A stretch of 64,000 nucleotides of DNA from Toxonevra muliebris (Eukaryota; Arthropoda; Insecta; Diptera; Pallopteridae). The notes beneath the pieces were generated by a model, which worked only from the letters and a program-made list of their open reading frames with translations, was not told the origin of the DNA and did not search any database. Positions 23,340-34,592 of the stretch are shown here, piece after piece; the first letter of the stretch is position 1; each line of letters begins with the position of its first letter. The position numbers and the translations under genes were made by a program. The DNA lies in the NCBI GenBank assembly GCA_963691655.1, contig OY829326.1, forward strand, positions 39,955,989-40,019,988, given 5' to 3'.

Positions 23340-23969
23340 ATGCATAATATATAGGCGGTTTTGATTTGAATAATATAAAAAATTTCAAAAAAATTCACTA
23401 TAAAAAATATAACCTAATATAACGAAAAATTAAATAAATTAGTTCGCATGTCTACTGGAACGTCTATTCAAACTTTTTCTAAAACCAGTGGATTGGAGAA
23501 TTAGATATTTTTAAAAACTGCCAAATATTAATGAGCGGCAGTTGTCGTTCTGAAACAGCTTAGCTCTTCATTTACAGTAACATTTGTAAAATCATTTGTA
23601 TTGATGTCTTCAGAAAAATATTCTAAGCTAATTTTTCCCGACTAGATATGCAAAATAAAAATGGATGACAACTTATAAAAATGGCAAAAATTGTTTGCCA
23701 AACATGCCAAAATAACTGAAACTGATTGAAAGTTACAAGAAATACAGTAAACTATTTTTTTGCTTATAAATCCAAAAAAAAAAAATCTATAAATAGTTTA
23801 TATTTTTGGATTCTTTTCTTCTTCAATCTTAGTTTTGTCTTTACAATCTTTATCTATTGTATATTTAAAAGAAATGCATTGAACGTGTTTTACACGAAAG
23901 AAAGGATCCTAAGTATATTTCATTTCAAATTCAAGTGTCAGCCAAGAGCAGTATATTTTGATATTTTCC

Positions 23970-24036
23970 TGGTTTGAAAATTGAACCTAAGTTCCCTTCA
24001 CACAAAAGTTCACAGCATTAATCACTTAGCTACATC
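23970..24036 (-). repeat. tRNA-derived SINE-like relic
   Basis: On the minus strand TAGCTAAGTGATTAATGCTG (24032-24013) resembles an RNA polymerase III A box. GGTTCAATTTTC (23987-23976) resembles a B box (GGTTCRANNCC) at tRNA-like spacing. No cloverleaf is complete, so this is a SINE-type relic rather than a tRNA gene. Confidence 0.45.
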
Positions 24037-25689
24037 AACTACTTCATATGGAGTGCAATACTTTTAGATAATAACACAAAATTTTCTTAGAAAGCGAAGT
24101 TATTCGAGAGAAAAGTTATTCGAGACATGTCTTGTTTAAATTGAGTACCTGCCAAACAAAATATTAACAAAATGAGTCATTACCTTGCACATGCAAAGAT
24201 TTCCACATCCTTCATGGTTTATTTGATCTAACTGATTCCTTATTTTTTATGAAAACATATTTCTATAATCCTTAAACGATTAGCCAGTTTATGATTCGGA
24301 TATATTTATTCCTTCACAGTTTCGGTTACCAATCCGTTCGGTAAGTGGATGTGCGCCTCAGTCATGTGGGTCTACTGGGATTTATTGAAAGAAACTATGA
24401 AATCTAGAACTAGAATCTGTGAAGGCTGACTATAATAACTTATATATATAATAATAAGTTCTTACGATCCATTAAAACGTGGCAGCCCTCTTCTCTTTTG
24501 TTTTTTCACTGTTCTGATTAATATGTAAATAACCGATAAGGTGTAGGGTGCAATAAGCGTTTATTGTATGACTTCTGAACAAAGAAAGGGGACTGTGGGG
24601 AAAAACATTAAAAATAAAGGTAGATACCTAAAAACAAAATGTGCTGTTAACACGAACAGGTGCAATTCTTTTTCTTCTTCTTCTTCTTCTTTTTTACTCA
24701 GCTGCTTTTGCGTTTCCTGTTAATTTTTTTTGTAAAGAAAAAGTGCAAGCTACAAGGCTGCAGGGCAAATTTTAAGACTGGTTCTTTCGCCGGTCGATCA
24801 TACGCGATGATGACGATCGATGATGCTCTTTTCTTTCATTTCACGTGATACTTCGATACTCAACAAAATTTATAGAGTGAAAAAAAAAGAATCTCAAGAA
24901 GGAAGGAAATTCGTGTTCAAAGCAAATTTTTTGTTTTTTTTTTTTTTGTATCTTTAAGGCAATTGCGTTTTTGTTGTTGTTGGCTGGTATTGTACATTTT
25001 GTGAAAATGAAATTCAAGTAGAGATTTTTTAGATTTACTTTCACGCATACAAATTTGTTTTAATGAATTTTCGTTTCGCTGTTGTTGTTGCGATTTTTTT
25101 GTGCTTTTTTGCGTACTTAGGTTTTTTGAACCCGGAACTTTGATCACGTTTGTGCTCGTTAGTTTAAGGTTTTCGTTGCTTTCGTTGTTGTTGTTGTTTG
25201 TTGAGGTTTAAATCTTTTCTGTTTGACTATTTTGGGGCAAATTGTTTTTTCTCTTTACGTATACACACACATTTATATTTTGAGGTTACGTATACCAAAA
25301 TTAACCTTTACAATGCAATTATTTTAGGTAATGAGACTTGATTGTGTAGACACACGCATTCATGTGTACGTGTAATAATTTTATATGAACAGAAGTAAAA
25401 GTAAATAATTTTTGAAAATTTTTGTAGATATATAATTATTTGCATAAATTAAATTTCCGCTTGTTTGCAATATTCAACATAACTATTTAAAATTTGTATT
25501 TTATTTATTTTATTTTTATATATTTACTACAATCAATACTCAAATTGAGGTGTGAAATGGTAATGGCTACAAATTTTTGTATTGCATTTGAAATTGTATG
25601 TTGCAGCACCCACTAATGCAGCAAAGACATTTATCAATTTAACCTTTAAGTGCCTAAGAAAAATAATTTTTATTTTCAATTCTCTACTT

Positions 25690-25750
25690 GAAAATCGAAC
25701 CCGTTGAACTGGTAATCCTGTCAATCATTTAACCTTCTAACGGTTAAGGC
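25690..25750 (-). repeat. tRNA-derived SINE-like relic
   Basis: Minus strand TTAACCGTTAGAAGGTTAAA (25747-25728) followed about 25 nt later by GGGTTCGATTTTC (25702-25690), an A-box/B-box pair like those at 23970-24036 and 26050-26107. Confidence 0.5.
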
Positions 25751-26049
25751 AGCCTCAGGGCAGCTATCCTTTAAAATTAAAATACGCTAAGGTTGAAAGT
25801 TTTTTTATTTCAGCAATTTCAGCCCTGCATCAATCACTATTGTATTGACAATTTAAAATTGTTTTGAATGCATTTCAACGCTTTTGTTTTATTTTATGTT
25901 AATTTTGATGTGAAAAATAGGCTTTTGAATTCCCGACTTTTTTGTATTCGTTTTCAGCTTTTGATCGTTAGAGGGTTAAGCGCTAAGTCATCGAAGTATT
26001 TTATTTTATAAGAACAACCCATATGGAAATTTTTTAAAGAAGTTATTCC

Positions 26050-26107
26050 CCGACTGAGGATCGAACCTGAGACAGCTTAAACTTCAATCTGGGTCTCATT
26101 CATCAGG
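26050..26107 (-). repeat. tRNA-derived SINE-like relic
   Basis: Minus strand CTGATGAATGAGACCCAGAT followed by CAGGTTCGATCCTCAGTCGG, a near-consensus B box in a stem-like context. The A-box part is related to that at 26882-26900. Confidence 0.5.
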
Positions 26108-26280
26108 ATTAATTGGGTAAGAATATCCGAACCAAATGAATAAATAAATGGCAAATATTCTTATTAATGATGTAATTTAGATTGGAACTCGATCATTTTA
26201 AGAGTTTGCGGCAATCTTGAACTATCATGGCAATCAGTTGAATAAAAGAAAGTAAAACGAATTGAAACAAAGGTAATAGA

Positions 26281-27340
26281 CATCTTGGGGGCCTAGCCTT
26301 CGCTAATGACCTAATGACATCTGCCTCTCATCCTCAATCTCTCGTATATTTAACTAAAAACAAACAAAATTTTTGCACTGGTAAGCTCAGTTGGACTAGA
26401 AGTAAATATCAAGACGATTATAGCTAGGCGCATCAACAATAATAGCTTCGGCAGCAATATAATAGATCGTCAATCAATCATGTACAGACAGAGGTTCCAA
26501 GACTATATCTCTAATAGAATATGCCAAGCGAGAGCTGCGTTTATGTGGACGAAAAACCAAATAAACAGATATATTGGTTATAATGTATTGCAAGCAATAG
26601 ATCTATTGTAACCTAAATAGGAGCTTAATTATAAGGATTCTTATAGGTCAATGTTACTGAGGGATCTCAATAATGATATAATAACCCAATTATTTGGCTA
26701 ATAGTACTCTTTTTCCCCTATGAGAGGATGCCTCGCAGTCTAGAAGGATGAACTATGGCGTCTTATTCTTTTTCTGATAAAAACGACAGGTACTATTCTC
26801 TCCCAAGGACAAATTTTTGAAAATGCCCTGAAAGTAATTAAAGTAATTACTTCTTGTCTGAAAATCGAGTCTGACATCAGTCTAGCACTCATTCATCAGA
26901 CCGCCCAGCTGATCTGAAAGGAAACTTGTAATTATTTTAAGGAGGCCTACTGCCCCTTTCCTTTTCACTTCATCGGTCTTTTATAGTGTGAGTTCCTATA
27001 CTTCTTCTCTGTTCGAGATTGAATTGTAGCAAGAATCTCCCCTTGGGAAGTTTGGCTCCATAAGCTGAAAGTGCTTGGTTTTTGGTCTATATACCTCTGT
27101 AGAATCAGCACTTCTATATGGAAATCGCTTATCTTAAATAAAATCACACAGAGATTACATGTATTCGTGAATAAATATTTGAACACCTTACACAGAATAT
27201 TCTGGCTAAACATAATAAGAAGTAATGATCCCTGATAACTAACCACGAAAGATGCGATTCGCGTACAAATCGAACGTATCCAGTGGAGGTGGATGAGGCA
27301 TACAATTCAAAGATCTGTCGATAGCTGAATTGAAAAGTAA
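26281..27340 (+). pseudogene. Fragmented non-LTR retrotransposon reverse transcriptase relic
   Basis: Conceptual reading from about 26285 gives GGLAFANDLMTSAS, a decayed version of the RT F-A-D-D-L active-site block (first Asp now Asn). Next comes a frame-shifted segment with DYISNRICQARAAFMW near 26500-26560, matching the I..RI.KAR.AF thumb motif. The end, TKDAIRVQIERIQWRWMRHT at about 27247-27306, matches the R..RW.W.GH.LR motif at the C-terminus of these endonuclease/RT proteins. The stretch in between is scrambled and includes a SINE-like relic at 26851-26910. Many stops; inactive. Confidence 0.6.
26851..26910 (-). repeat. tRNA-derived SINE-like relic inside a LINE relic
   Basis: Minus strand TCTGATGAATGAGTGCTAGA resembles an A-box region shared with 32545-32572 (TAGTGAATGAGTGCTAGAC). 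A degraded B box (GTCAGACTCGATTTTC) follows. Confidence 0.45.
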
Positions 27341-28300
27341 TGGATGCTCAAAAACTATTTTGAAAATATCAGGAGTGTTTGAACTTAAACATAGCAGTTT
27401 TCAATGGGAAAACTGTTCTAAGCGACAGCACCTAACCGTTTACGTTGGCAATATCTTGTGGCAACCTCATGTTCACAAGAAGAGCATTTAAACACGTAAT
27501 GGCAAAATTTCGCAAAAAACAAAAAATTAAACTTCTTCTTTAGAACTTGGTTTAGGACAGAAAACACGTTTGTATTTGAAATTATTTCACTTATATTAGA
27601 ATGTAGATTCTAGTAGATTATTTCTTCAGAATTCTATTTCGTTTCATGCAGAACTAGTGTTGAATGTTCTGTCTCTTCTATTCTTCTATAACTAAAACAG
27701 AAGGGTGTTCCGTTAGTCGAGCTCCAAAATATGTTAATAAAATTTCAGATACGACTGCGATTCAAAATAAATGTTGATTAAAGGGATAAAATTCTTCAGG
27801 ATTTTCTTATATCCTAAAATCTAAAATTAAGAACTATTGTAAATCATTCTTTTCTCATGTTTTTCCATACAACTGAACTGAAGCTGACAAGTTCCAGACT
27901 GAACAATTTTTATAGTAAAAATTTTCGAAAAATGCATTTTAATATTATTTTCTACTAAGTAAGTTTGAGATTCCAAAACAGGAAGTGTGTCCTTGAGTCG
28001 GTTGGTATGTTTTTGCTTTAAATACACTTACTAATGAAAATTCGTAAGTAGCTCTTTCAAAAGATACTCAACTCATGAATATGCAGATGAAACATTTTGA
28101 TAGTTTTTTTTTGTTTTTTAGTAACACGCAGAGATTCGCATATGAGACCAGCACGACAATTTCAAAGCAATAACCGCATACTTTATACCTATAATATATG
28201 CTAATAATTCCCAAAAAAAAAAAAAAAAAAAATTAGGTACTTTATGCATTTGAAGGTTAAATTCATGACTGCTTCTGCTGCTTTTCTGACAATGAGCAGA

Positions 28301-28324
28301 TAGGTAGGTAGGTAGGTAAGTAAG
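28301..28324 (+). repeat. (TAGG)n microsatellite
   Basis: TAGGTAGGTAGGTAGGTAAG run, slightly degenerate at its right end. Confidence 0.9.
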
Positions 28325-29232
28325 CTGCCTGGTTGGTTATTAGGTACAGAGGTAAGAGATTTCAACAGTACCTATACATACATACTCGTACATATTGAAT
28401 TTGTCTTTAATGTTGTTTATATGTATTTCTTTTTAGCTTCTTCTTGCTTGGTTCAATAAGTAAACTTTCACTTTTTGGTTTTTTTTTTTTTTGGCAATCA
28501 ATAGTTGCTGGATGCTCTTGCTGACGCTGTTTGCTCTTACTCACTGCAATAATAATGCGAATTTGGATTTTGGCATGAACAGCAGCAACAATAACAACAA
28601 CAACAACAGCAATCACGGCAATATTTGTGGCAGCAACATCAGCAATGAATGTGCATAAGTAAATCGTCTTTTTTCTTTACTCACGCTCATTTGTATTTAA
28701 TATTTTTTGTTTTGTTTCGATTTTTAATGTTGCTGTTGATTTTTATTGCATACATTTTACTATCAATTATGCAAATTTGCTAATAATTTCAGCTGAAGAT
28801 TGCCTGCAGTTTAAGCGGTAATTGACAGTTTCATCTTTTGATATTTTGTGTTTGTTTTTCTTTCATTTTGGCATTTAATTGTTAAATTGTTATGATGTGA
28901 TTAAACAAAAACATTTGATGCTGATCTTTTTTCAAAGTAAAAATATATAAAAAGCTCATATCTAATTTTTAATAGTTTTGTGCTTCTTCACATAATCTTT
29001 TTAACGGATTTACTGACATGATTTTGCTGCTGCATAATAATAATGAAAAAAAAACACTGAAAGATTTACACTCATATGTTTTTTAGCTAATGTACGTTAT
29101 GTATTTCATATGCATAAAAAACTGTTGCTAATGTTAGAGCGAAGTGAATGGGAGGAGGAGAGACCCAAGAGCAAGAGGCATCTATCTTAACAAAAGCATT
29201 TCTTACTTCCGTTCTATAGTTACATACAAGTA

Positions 29233-29251
29233 ATGAATGAATGAATGAATG
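29233..29251 (+). repeat. (GAAT)n microsatellite
   Basis: About five ATGA/GAAT tetramers. Confidence 0.9.
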
Positions 29252-29726
29252 TAATACTTTTTTTACTTTCTTACAATTTTTACGAGTATTTGTCTCATGT
29301 GTTGCAGCAGCGCATAATGGCGTCGTCAACTCTTTTGGGGCACAATTGACGGATAATGAGTTGACATTCTTTCTTTCCGCTAGCAAAAGTTGGTCACAAC
29401 ATTTTACATTCACACATATGTACTTAGTTACATACATACACGTCATAAATGCATCTCAAAGACATCAACTCACGCGTAAATGTGTTGTGTATACGTATGT
29501 GTTGGTGTATGTGTGTGGTGTCATGTATTAAGAATAATACCTACAATAATAACAAAAGAATAAATATCTCTCAAGCAGCAATTTGTTGACGCTTTTTTCT
29601 TTTGCTTGCATGCAACATTATTATGCGTCTTTGTTTATTTTTTTAATGATAACAAATAAAAAAAAGACAACAACAAAGCATTGTATGTCGTGAGATAAAT
29701 GCGGCACTTTTCCTTTACAAATAATA

Positions 29727-30803
29727 CAGTGTATCAATTACATACGGTTACTTGTGATTGAATTAATTTAAGTAAATTGAAATTAATCATTTAAATTGAG
29801 TTAATTTAGAATACTTAAATAGTTGGCTGTGTACTAAGTCAACCAGGCTTGGCACTAACTGATAATTAATTTAAAATGCGATAAACAGTTAGGTATGGCA
29901 TGATTTAAATATCTTATAAGATAACTGTTGATAAAAAAAAAATCAATACGCATACATAATCATAAATTACTAATTCAAGAAACATAGAAATAAAAATTGC
30001 AATTAGCCTTAAATGAAATCCCAGAAAATACGTGTGCTACTCAGTGCGGTGGTGAGCGGAAACAAAAAATATTCACTTACAATGAGCGACTTTTGAAGCG
30101 AAAAGCCACTGTTAATCCTGAAAAATCTGCTCGACAACTAAAAGAAGAGCAAGATTTCGATGTGAGCGAAAGGACCGTGCAAAGGAAATTTCGAAGTTTA
30201 GGATTGAAGAACTTTGCATGCCAGCATCATTTTGGGAGCGTATAATTTGGTTTGATGAATCAAAATTTGAGCTAAAGAACACAAAAAAAAAAACGAAAAA
30301 GAATATGGTGCAGACCGTCAGATGGTCTGAAACATAATATGGTGCAACCTACTGTTCTCCATTCACGGTGTGGGTAGACTCGTGAAAATTGATAGCCGGA
30401 TGACTGCTAATATCTACGTGAATATTCTGCAAGAAAATCTTGACGAAAGTGCAAAAAAAATGGATTTGGGGTCGTTTATTTTTCAACAGGATAACGACCC
30501 CAAACACACATCGCGTCTTGCAATTTACGTTATACCAAAATCATATTTTATTCATTGCTTAAAAACATTGTAAAGAAGCGTATACTTTCATTTGTCGTAT
30601 TAATTTTTATATCTTATTTATAAAACAAAAAAATTTTCTGTATTGAATTGTTTATCAGTTAAAAATTTTGTTTTTGGTTTTTTTTTTGTATCTATCATAC
30701 TCTTAACATGAGAAAAAAAATTTAAAAAAAACTTTGAACATAAAATAAAAAAACTGAATATTTACTTGAAGCATAATCGTATACATTCATTTGTCGGGTA
30801 GTG
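29727..30803 (+). mobile_element. Tc1-type transposon relic
   Basis: An HTH-region frame at 29997-30245 reads NPEKSARQLKEEQDFDVSER followed by TVQRKFRSLGLKN, the second HTH of Tc1 transposases. Frame-shifted WERIIWFDESKFELKN at about 30235-30280 holds the first catalytic Asp block. The frame at 30370-30573 includes a VGRLVKIDSRM-like stretch, IYVNILQENLDESAKKMDLG and FIFQQDNDPKHTSR, the QQDNDPKHT catalytic block. Downstream, GTATACTTTCATTTGTCG (30579-30596) and GTATACATTCATTTGTCG (30779-30796) are direct repeats 200 bp apart. They probably belong to an IR/DR-type right terminus ending near TAGTGTATA (30803). The left terminus, near 29727, is only weakly similar. Inactive because of frameshifts and deletion of the third catalytic block. 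Confidence 0.75.
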
Positions 30804-30900
30804 TATATAGTATGTGCATAATGCAAAAAATTCGTCACATACCAACAATTGAAGAGTTAAAAAATATCTAGATTCAGTTTAGGTTTCAGAGAAAACTTGT

Positions 30901-30940
30901 TTCATTTCAAAATGTAAATTTTCATTTCAAAATGTAAATT
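30901..30940 (+). repeat. Exact 20-bp tandem duplication
   Basis: TTCATTTCAAAATGTAAATT occurs twice without a gap (30901-30920, 30921-30940). Confidence 0.95.
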
Positions 30941-31531
30941 TAAAAAAAAAAAAAAACACCCAAGTAAAGGTGTAAAGAGATTTTTAGCCTACCAAAACCC
31001 ACTGGAAGAATTCGAATGGAATACAAATTATTACAATATCAAGTTAATAAAAAGGATACAGGATACTCGTCACCCAGAGAACGGTTAAAAACATGTCGAC
31101 CGAGTATACAGGTTCAGGTTTTGTACCAAACCTCAGTGCTGAACTGTGAATGGTACCGGAGATATTCCGTATTAAAAGTGGTTGCAGGGGAAGTGCCGCA
31201 CTTACTAAGCCAAGCCTATCCACACTGAATACTATTGGCAAATAACATTTTCGTATTAAATATTTGCACCGTACCTCAAACGGTTTCTGGGATATTCCGT
31301 AATGAAAATTTAGATTATACGAGAATTTTTGCATTCCCTTTCTCAAATTCACTCACATTTTCTGAAGCATTACATTAGCAGCCAACTGTATTTCAGTACT
31401 GTACTGTAAATGACTCCTGAGGTATCCCATAGTGAAGATTTGGGTTATATGGAAGGCACACCGCCCACTTTTCCAACCCCAGACGCATTTTTGTTGTTGC
31501 ATGGCATTGTCGACCAAAGTCTTATAATTAA

Positions 31532-31602
31532 GGTTAGGTTAGGTTGGAGTGGCTGTCGAGAGACACACTTAGGCCTGAACGACCCATTGTGATGCCACAT
31601 AG
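31532..31602 (+). repeat. 71-bp GGTTA-headed insertion with 10-bp target duplication
   Basis: Starts GGTTAGGTTAGGTTGGAGTG, continues through GACACACTTAGGCC and ends GATGCCACATAG. It is flanked on both sides by the perfect 10-mer TTATAATTAA (31522-31531 and 31603-31612), so its limits are exact. The same unit, with differences, is at 17021-17098. It encodes no protein. Its tRNA-like size and AT-rich target duplication suggest a very short retroposon, but no pol III boxes or poly(A) are evident. Confidence 0.8.
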
Positions 31603-31612
31603 TTATAATTAA

Positions 31613-32091
31613 AGATTGTTATGAATTTTTTTAAATTACTTATAATATGAAAATTTTTAGACTCCATTTCGGTCGAACCTTAAAAAAATTGAACTTCGGT
31701 TCAGAAAGTCAGATTCGATCGAATACTGCAGACATTGCACAGAGTCAAAAGCTTATCTATGTCTAAATCAAAGTCCTGAGTCAGTGATTACTGTACGGTT
31801 AAAGCAAGAGCATGGCCACCAAAGCTAAACGAATTTTTTAACAAGCTGCATCAACTTTTTGAAGGTGCATGAAACTGAAAGTTTTTTTTTTTAAATCAAT
31901 ACGGAGGAAGTGAGAATCGGGTAGAAAAAGTGCCGGCTGAACAATAATGGCCTATGCGCTTGCCAACAACAGCGCCGATAGAAGATTGAGTCGTAAACAA
32001 ATTCAAACCACTTAGTCTCGGTGGACTAAAGAGCATCGTATGTTTTTAGTATTAAAATAAATAAATAAAATGAAAACCAATTGGCATCAGT
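31613..32091. other. Unassigned sequence between two insertions
   Basis: Less AT-rich than average, with no domain in any frame. It may be decayed transposon. Confidence 0.4.
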
Positions 32092-32095
32092 TTAA

Positions 32096-33649
32096 CCCTA
32101 TTCATCCCACATTATTTTATAACGTAAAATCCCATGTAGTTACTTAGAGTCACCATATAGAATTACCTCAGCTATTCACATTTCATTTAACTTCTTTTCT
32201 GAAATTTTTCAAAATGTGATTGATAAACAACAAGATTAATATAATTCGGAAAAATATATAATCTGTATTTATTTAGAAAGCAAGTAGGGGAGCGAAAACT
32301 TCTTATTGCAGTTTTTACAGAATTGCTTCGAAACTCTTTTTTTCTCGCATACGCAAGGGTAGCACCTTACCACGCATCTTCGCTGGTAGACGGCCATTCT
32401 CAGCGGTAGTTGTTATTGAAGTTTTTATAGCTACATTTATATTCATTAGGATGAGATAAGATTTTAAAATTTCTACGTTTAATATTAGCCATTAGAAGGT
32501 CCTGTGCCAATTTTTTATTATTTTATTCCTGTCACCAGGCCATCTCGGTGGCCTAGTGAATGAGTGCTAGACTTTCCCAGATGAGAAGTAAATGTTTGTA
32601 AGGATTGTTCTAATAAAATGAGTCACTTTGGTGACTTAGTGCTTAAAAATGGTTTAAAAAAATGCTAAAAATGCTAAATGTTTGGTGAACTAAATAAATT
32701 TTGATGCCATAGCGCATGTATCTTTGAAATTATAAAATTGAGCATGTTTTTCGTTTTATAGAAAAAGGTTCCTTGCCATACTTGGTTACATATTGATTTA
32801 CATATCTGTGTCTTGTTTTTAGTTTATCCATCATTGTTGCCAGAATTATAATAGCTTTATTTTTCTTTGGTACAGAGCTTATTAATTAAATGAAAAAATG
32901 CTGCCCTCAACTTCTCCTCTTATTTTTCGCTTCGTACTAGCACCAGTTAATTGTTTTGACAACAGGCTTTAAGAGAGTTCTAAACTTGTAAAGTATTTTT
33001 CGAAAGTCGTTCATATGGCTCACAAAGCTCACTTTTCTACTATACGACGTGCCAAGTTTTAACTCTTAGCTCTGCCTTCTTTCCTTAGATTCATATTGCA
33101 AGTCCACCAAATCTTCATACCATATTTGTGTAGCCGTCTTCCTTTATCAAGTTCCAAAGATTTCTAATCGAAGTAAATTTATAATGTAATCTAAATACTA
33201 TCGGTGGTCCTGTCATCAAATGGCGAATAACGCGATAAGTCGGTAAATTTGTGTTTTGAAATACAAACAAGGAACAGCGAATTGTCGTTTAAAGGATCGT
33301 AAAACTCTTTATAAACGACAATGTCATGTTTTCTTGCATCTGCGTCTATCAATAAACTCAAACACATCGTACCCTACTATTATTCCGGGTGTATTTTGTG
33401 GTACACTACGTATTCCAATATACATATATATATAGTAACTCATAGTCACTACGTGGGAAGTTTTTTGTTTATTTAATGACTTTTGACTAATAAAGAAAAA
33501 CAAAATAAAACAAAAAATCCATTTTTATGAAGATAACTGGTAAATGAAAGAATACATTGGGCCGTTCCCGTGAAATAATAAGAAATCGGAAAAATATAAC
33601 GATTTTATTTTCAACAGTGACTCAAAGTCACTGCGTGGGATGAATAGGG
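32096..33649 (-). mobile_element. piggyBac-type transposon relic (1554 bp) flanked by TTAA
   Basis: Left terminus CCCTATTCATCCCAC is the exact inverse of right terminus GTGGGATGAATAGGG. TTAA precedes and follows the element (32092-32095, 33650-33653), the diagnostic piggyBac target duplication. Subterminal AGTCACT-RCGTGGGA motifs recur at about 33433-33460 and 33617-33641. On the minus strand 32380-32275 encodes RRCVVRCYPCVCEKKRVSKQ then FCKNCNKKFSLPYLLSK and a stop. This matches the cysteine-rich C-terminal domain of piggyBac transposases. The DDD catalytic core is not recognisable, and the length is about half that of an autonomous element. A SINE-like relic lies inside at 32539-32615. Confidence 0.85.
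32539..32615 (+). repeat. tRNA-derived SINE-like relic within the piggyBac relic
   Basis: CTCGGTGGCCTAGTGAATGA then GTGCTAGAC is a good A-box region (TRGYNNANNGG-like). The expected B box about 30-40 nt on is degraded (GTAAGGATTGTTC). Confidence 0.5.
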
Positions 33650-34278
33650 TTAAAGAAATGAACATATGAAATAGATTAACGAAATAATCTGCTAGTTCTA
33701 TGAACTTTTTCACATTTTTCTGACATCATTCTGGTTCATTCAAAGCCTATTAATTTTAATTAACCAGATTTAGTTTATTGGTAACCATATAAAATTAACA
33801 CACTTTACACATGCACGCATGCTTATGAGTAAATGCAGCAATAAATACTATTGGTCAGTAGCTTAAACTAAATACTTAAGGTACCACGAAGTTTTGATTC
33901 TTCAACATTTAGTGGCACGCTTAAATGTTTTAAAATCTCATATATGCATGACTATGTATACCACACATGAGTGTGTATGTGTGTGTGTTTGTATGTGACA
34001 CAATTTTTATTGTTAGTTTTTCAACTGATTGTCAACTCATTTTTTCTTTCTTTTATTATAGTTTCGTTAACAAACAAAAAAAAAATTAAAAAACAAACAC
34101 TAACAAAAAAAAATAAAATAAAAAAATCAAAACGTTTAAATGCAACTTTAGAGCGTTGCAGTAGTTTTATGCTCGTAATAACGCTCGTATATAAAATACT
34201 CAAGAGGTCAAACAACTTTTTGATCATATACTTAATAAAAGATACGAGTATTTTTCTATCTTTCTTTTGCTTAAACTG

Positions 34279-34312
34279 TCGTCTGTATCTGTCTATCTGT
34301 CTGTCTATCTGC
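34279..34312 (+). repeat. CTGT/CTAT microsatellite
   Basis: Interrupted tetranucleotide run GTCTGTATCTGTCTATCTGT and onward. Confidence 0.85.
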
Positions 34313-34575
34313 CTACAAGTTTGCTGTATTTTATGTATTTGTGAATGCGTGCGTGTGATGATTTTATTAATAATAGCAGTAATAGTCGGAGTAAATGGTA
34401 GCCGAAGTGAGTAGTATGTGAAAACCCTTTCTGTCTTTTTGTGTGTGACGAATTGTAATGGAATGTGTGACGTTGTGACGTTTTTAGTTTTATTTCGCCT
34501 CCTTCTTTTTGTCTTTTGCCTCTCTTACTTATTTAGTGACTGGAATGTTGTAATTTGTGAAATGATTTAAGGTAG

Positions 34576-34592
34576 CAGCAGCAGCAGCAGCA
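34576..34592 (+). repeat. (GCA)n trinucleotide repeat
   Basis: About six AGC/GCA units. Confidence 0.85.

Larger units (their letters stand above)
23348..26280. other. AT-rich non-coding DNA with SINE-like relics
   Basis: No coding gene. The frame at 24660-24848 starts in a TTC/T run and has no domain. GTT repeats occur at 25080-25090 and 25182-25198. tRNA-like relics are listed separately. Confidence 0.5.
27341..29720. other. AT-rich non-coding DNA with microsatellites
   Basis: No host gene. (TAGG)n lies at 28301-28318, a CAA/CAG cluster at 28575-28615, and (GAAT)n at 29233-29251. Opposed frames at 29087-29446 and 29241-29531 overlap each other and have no domain. Confidence 0.5.
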
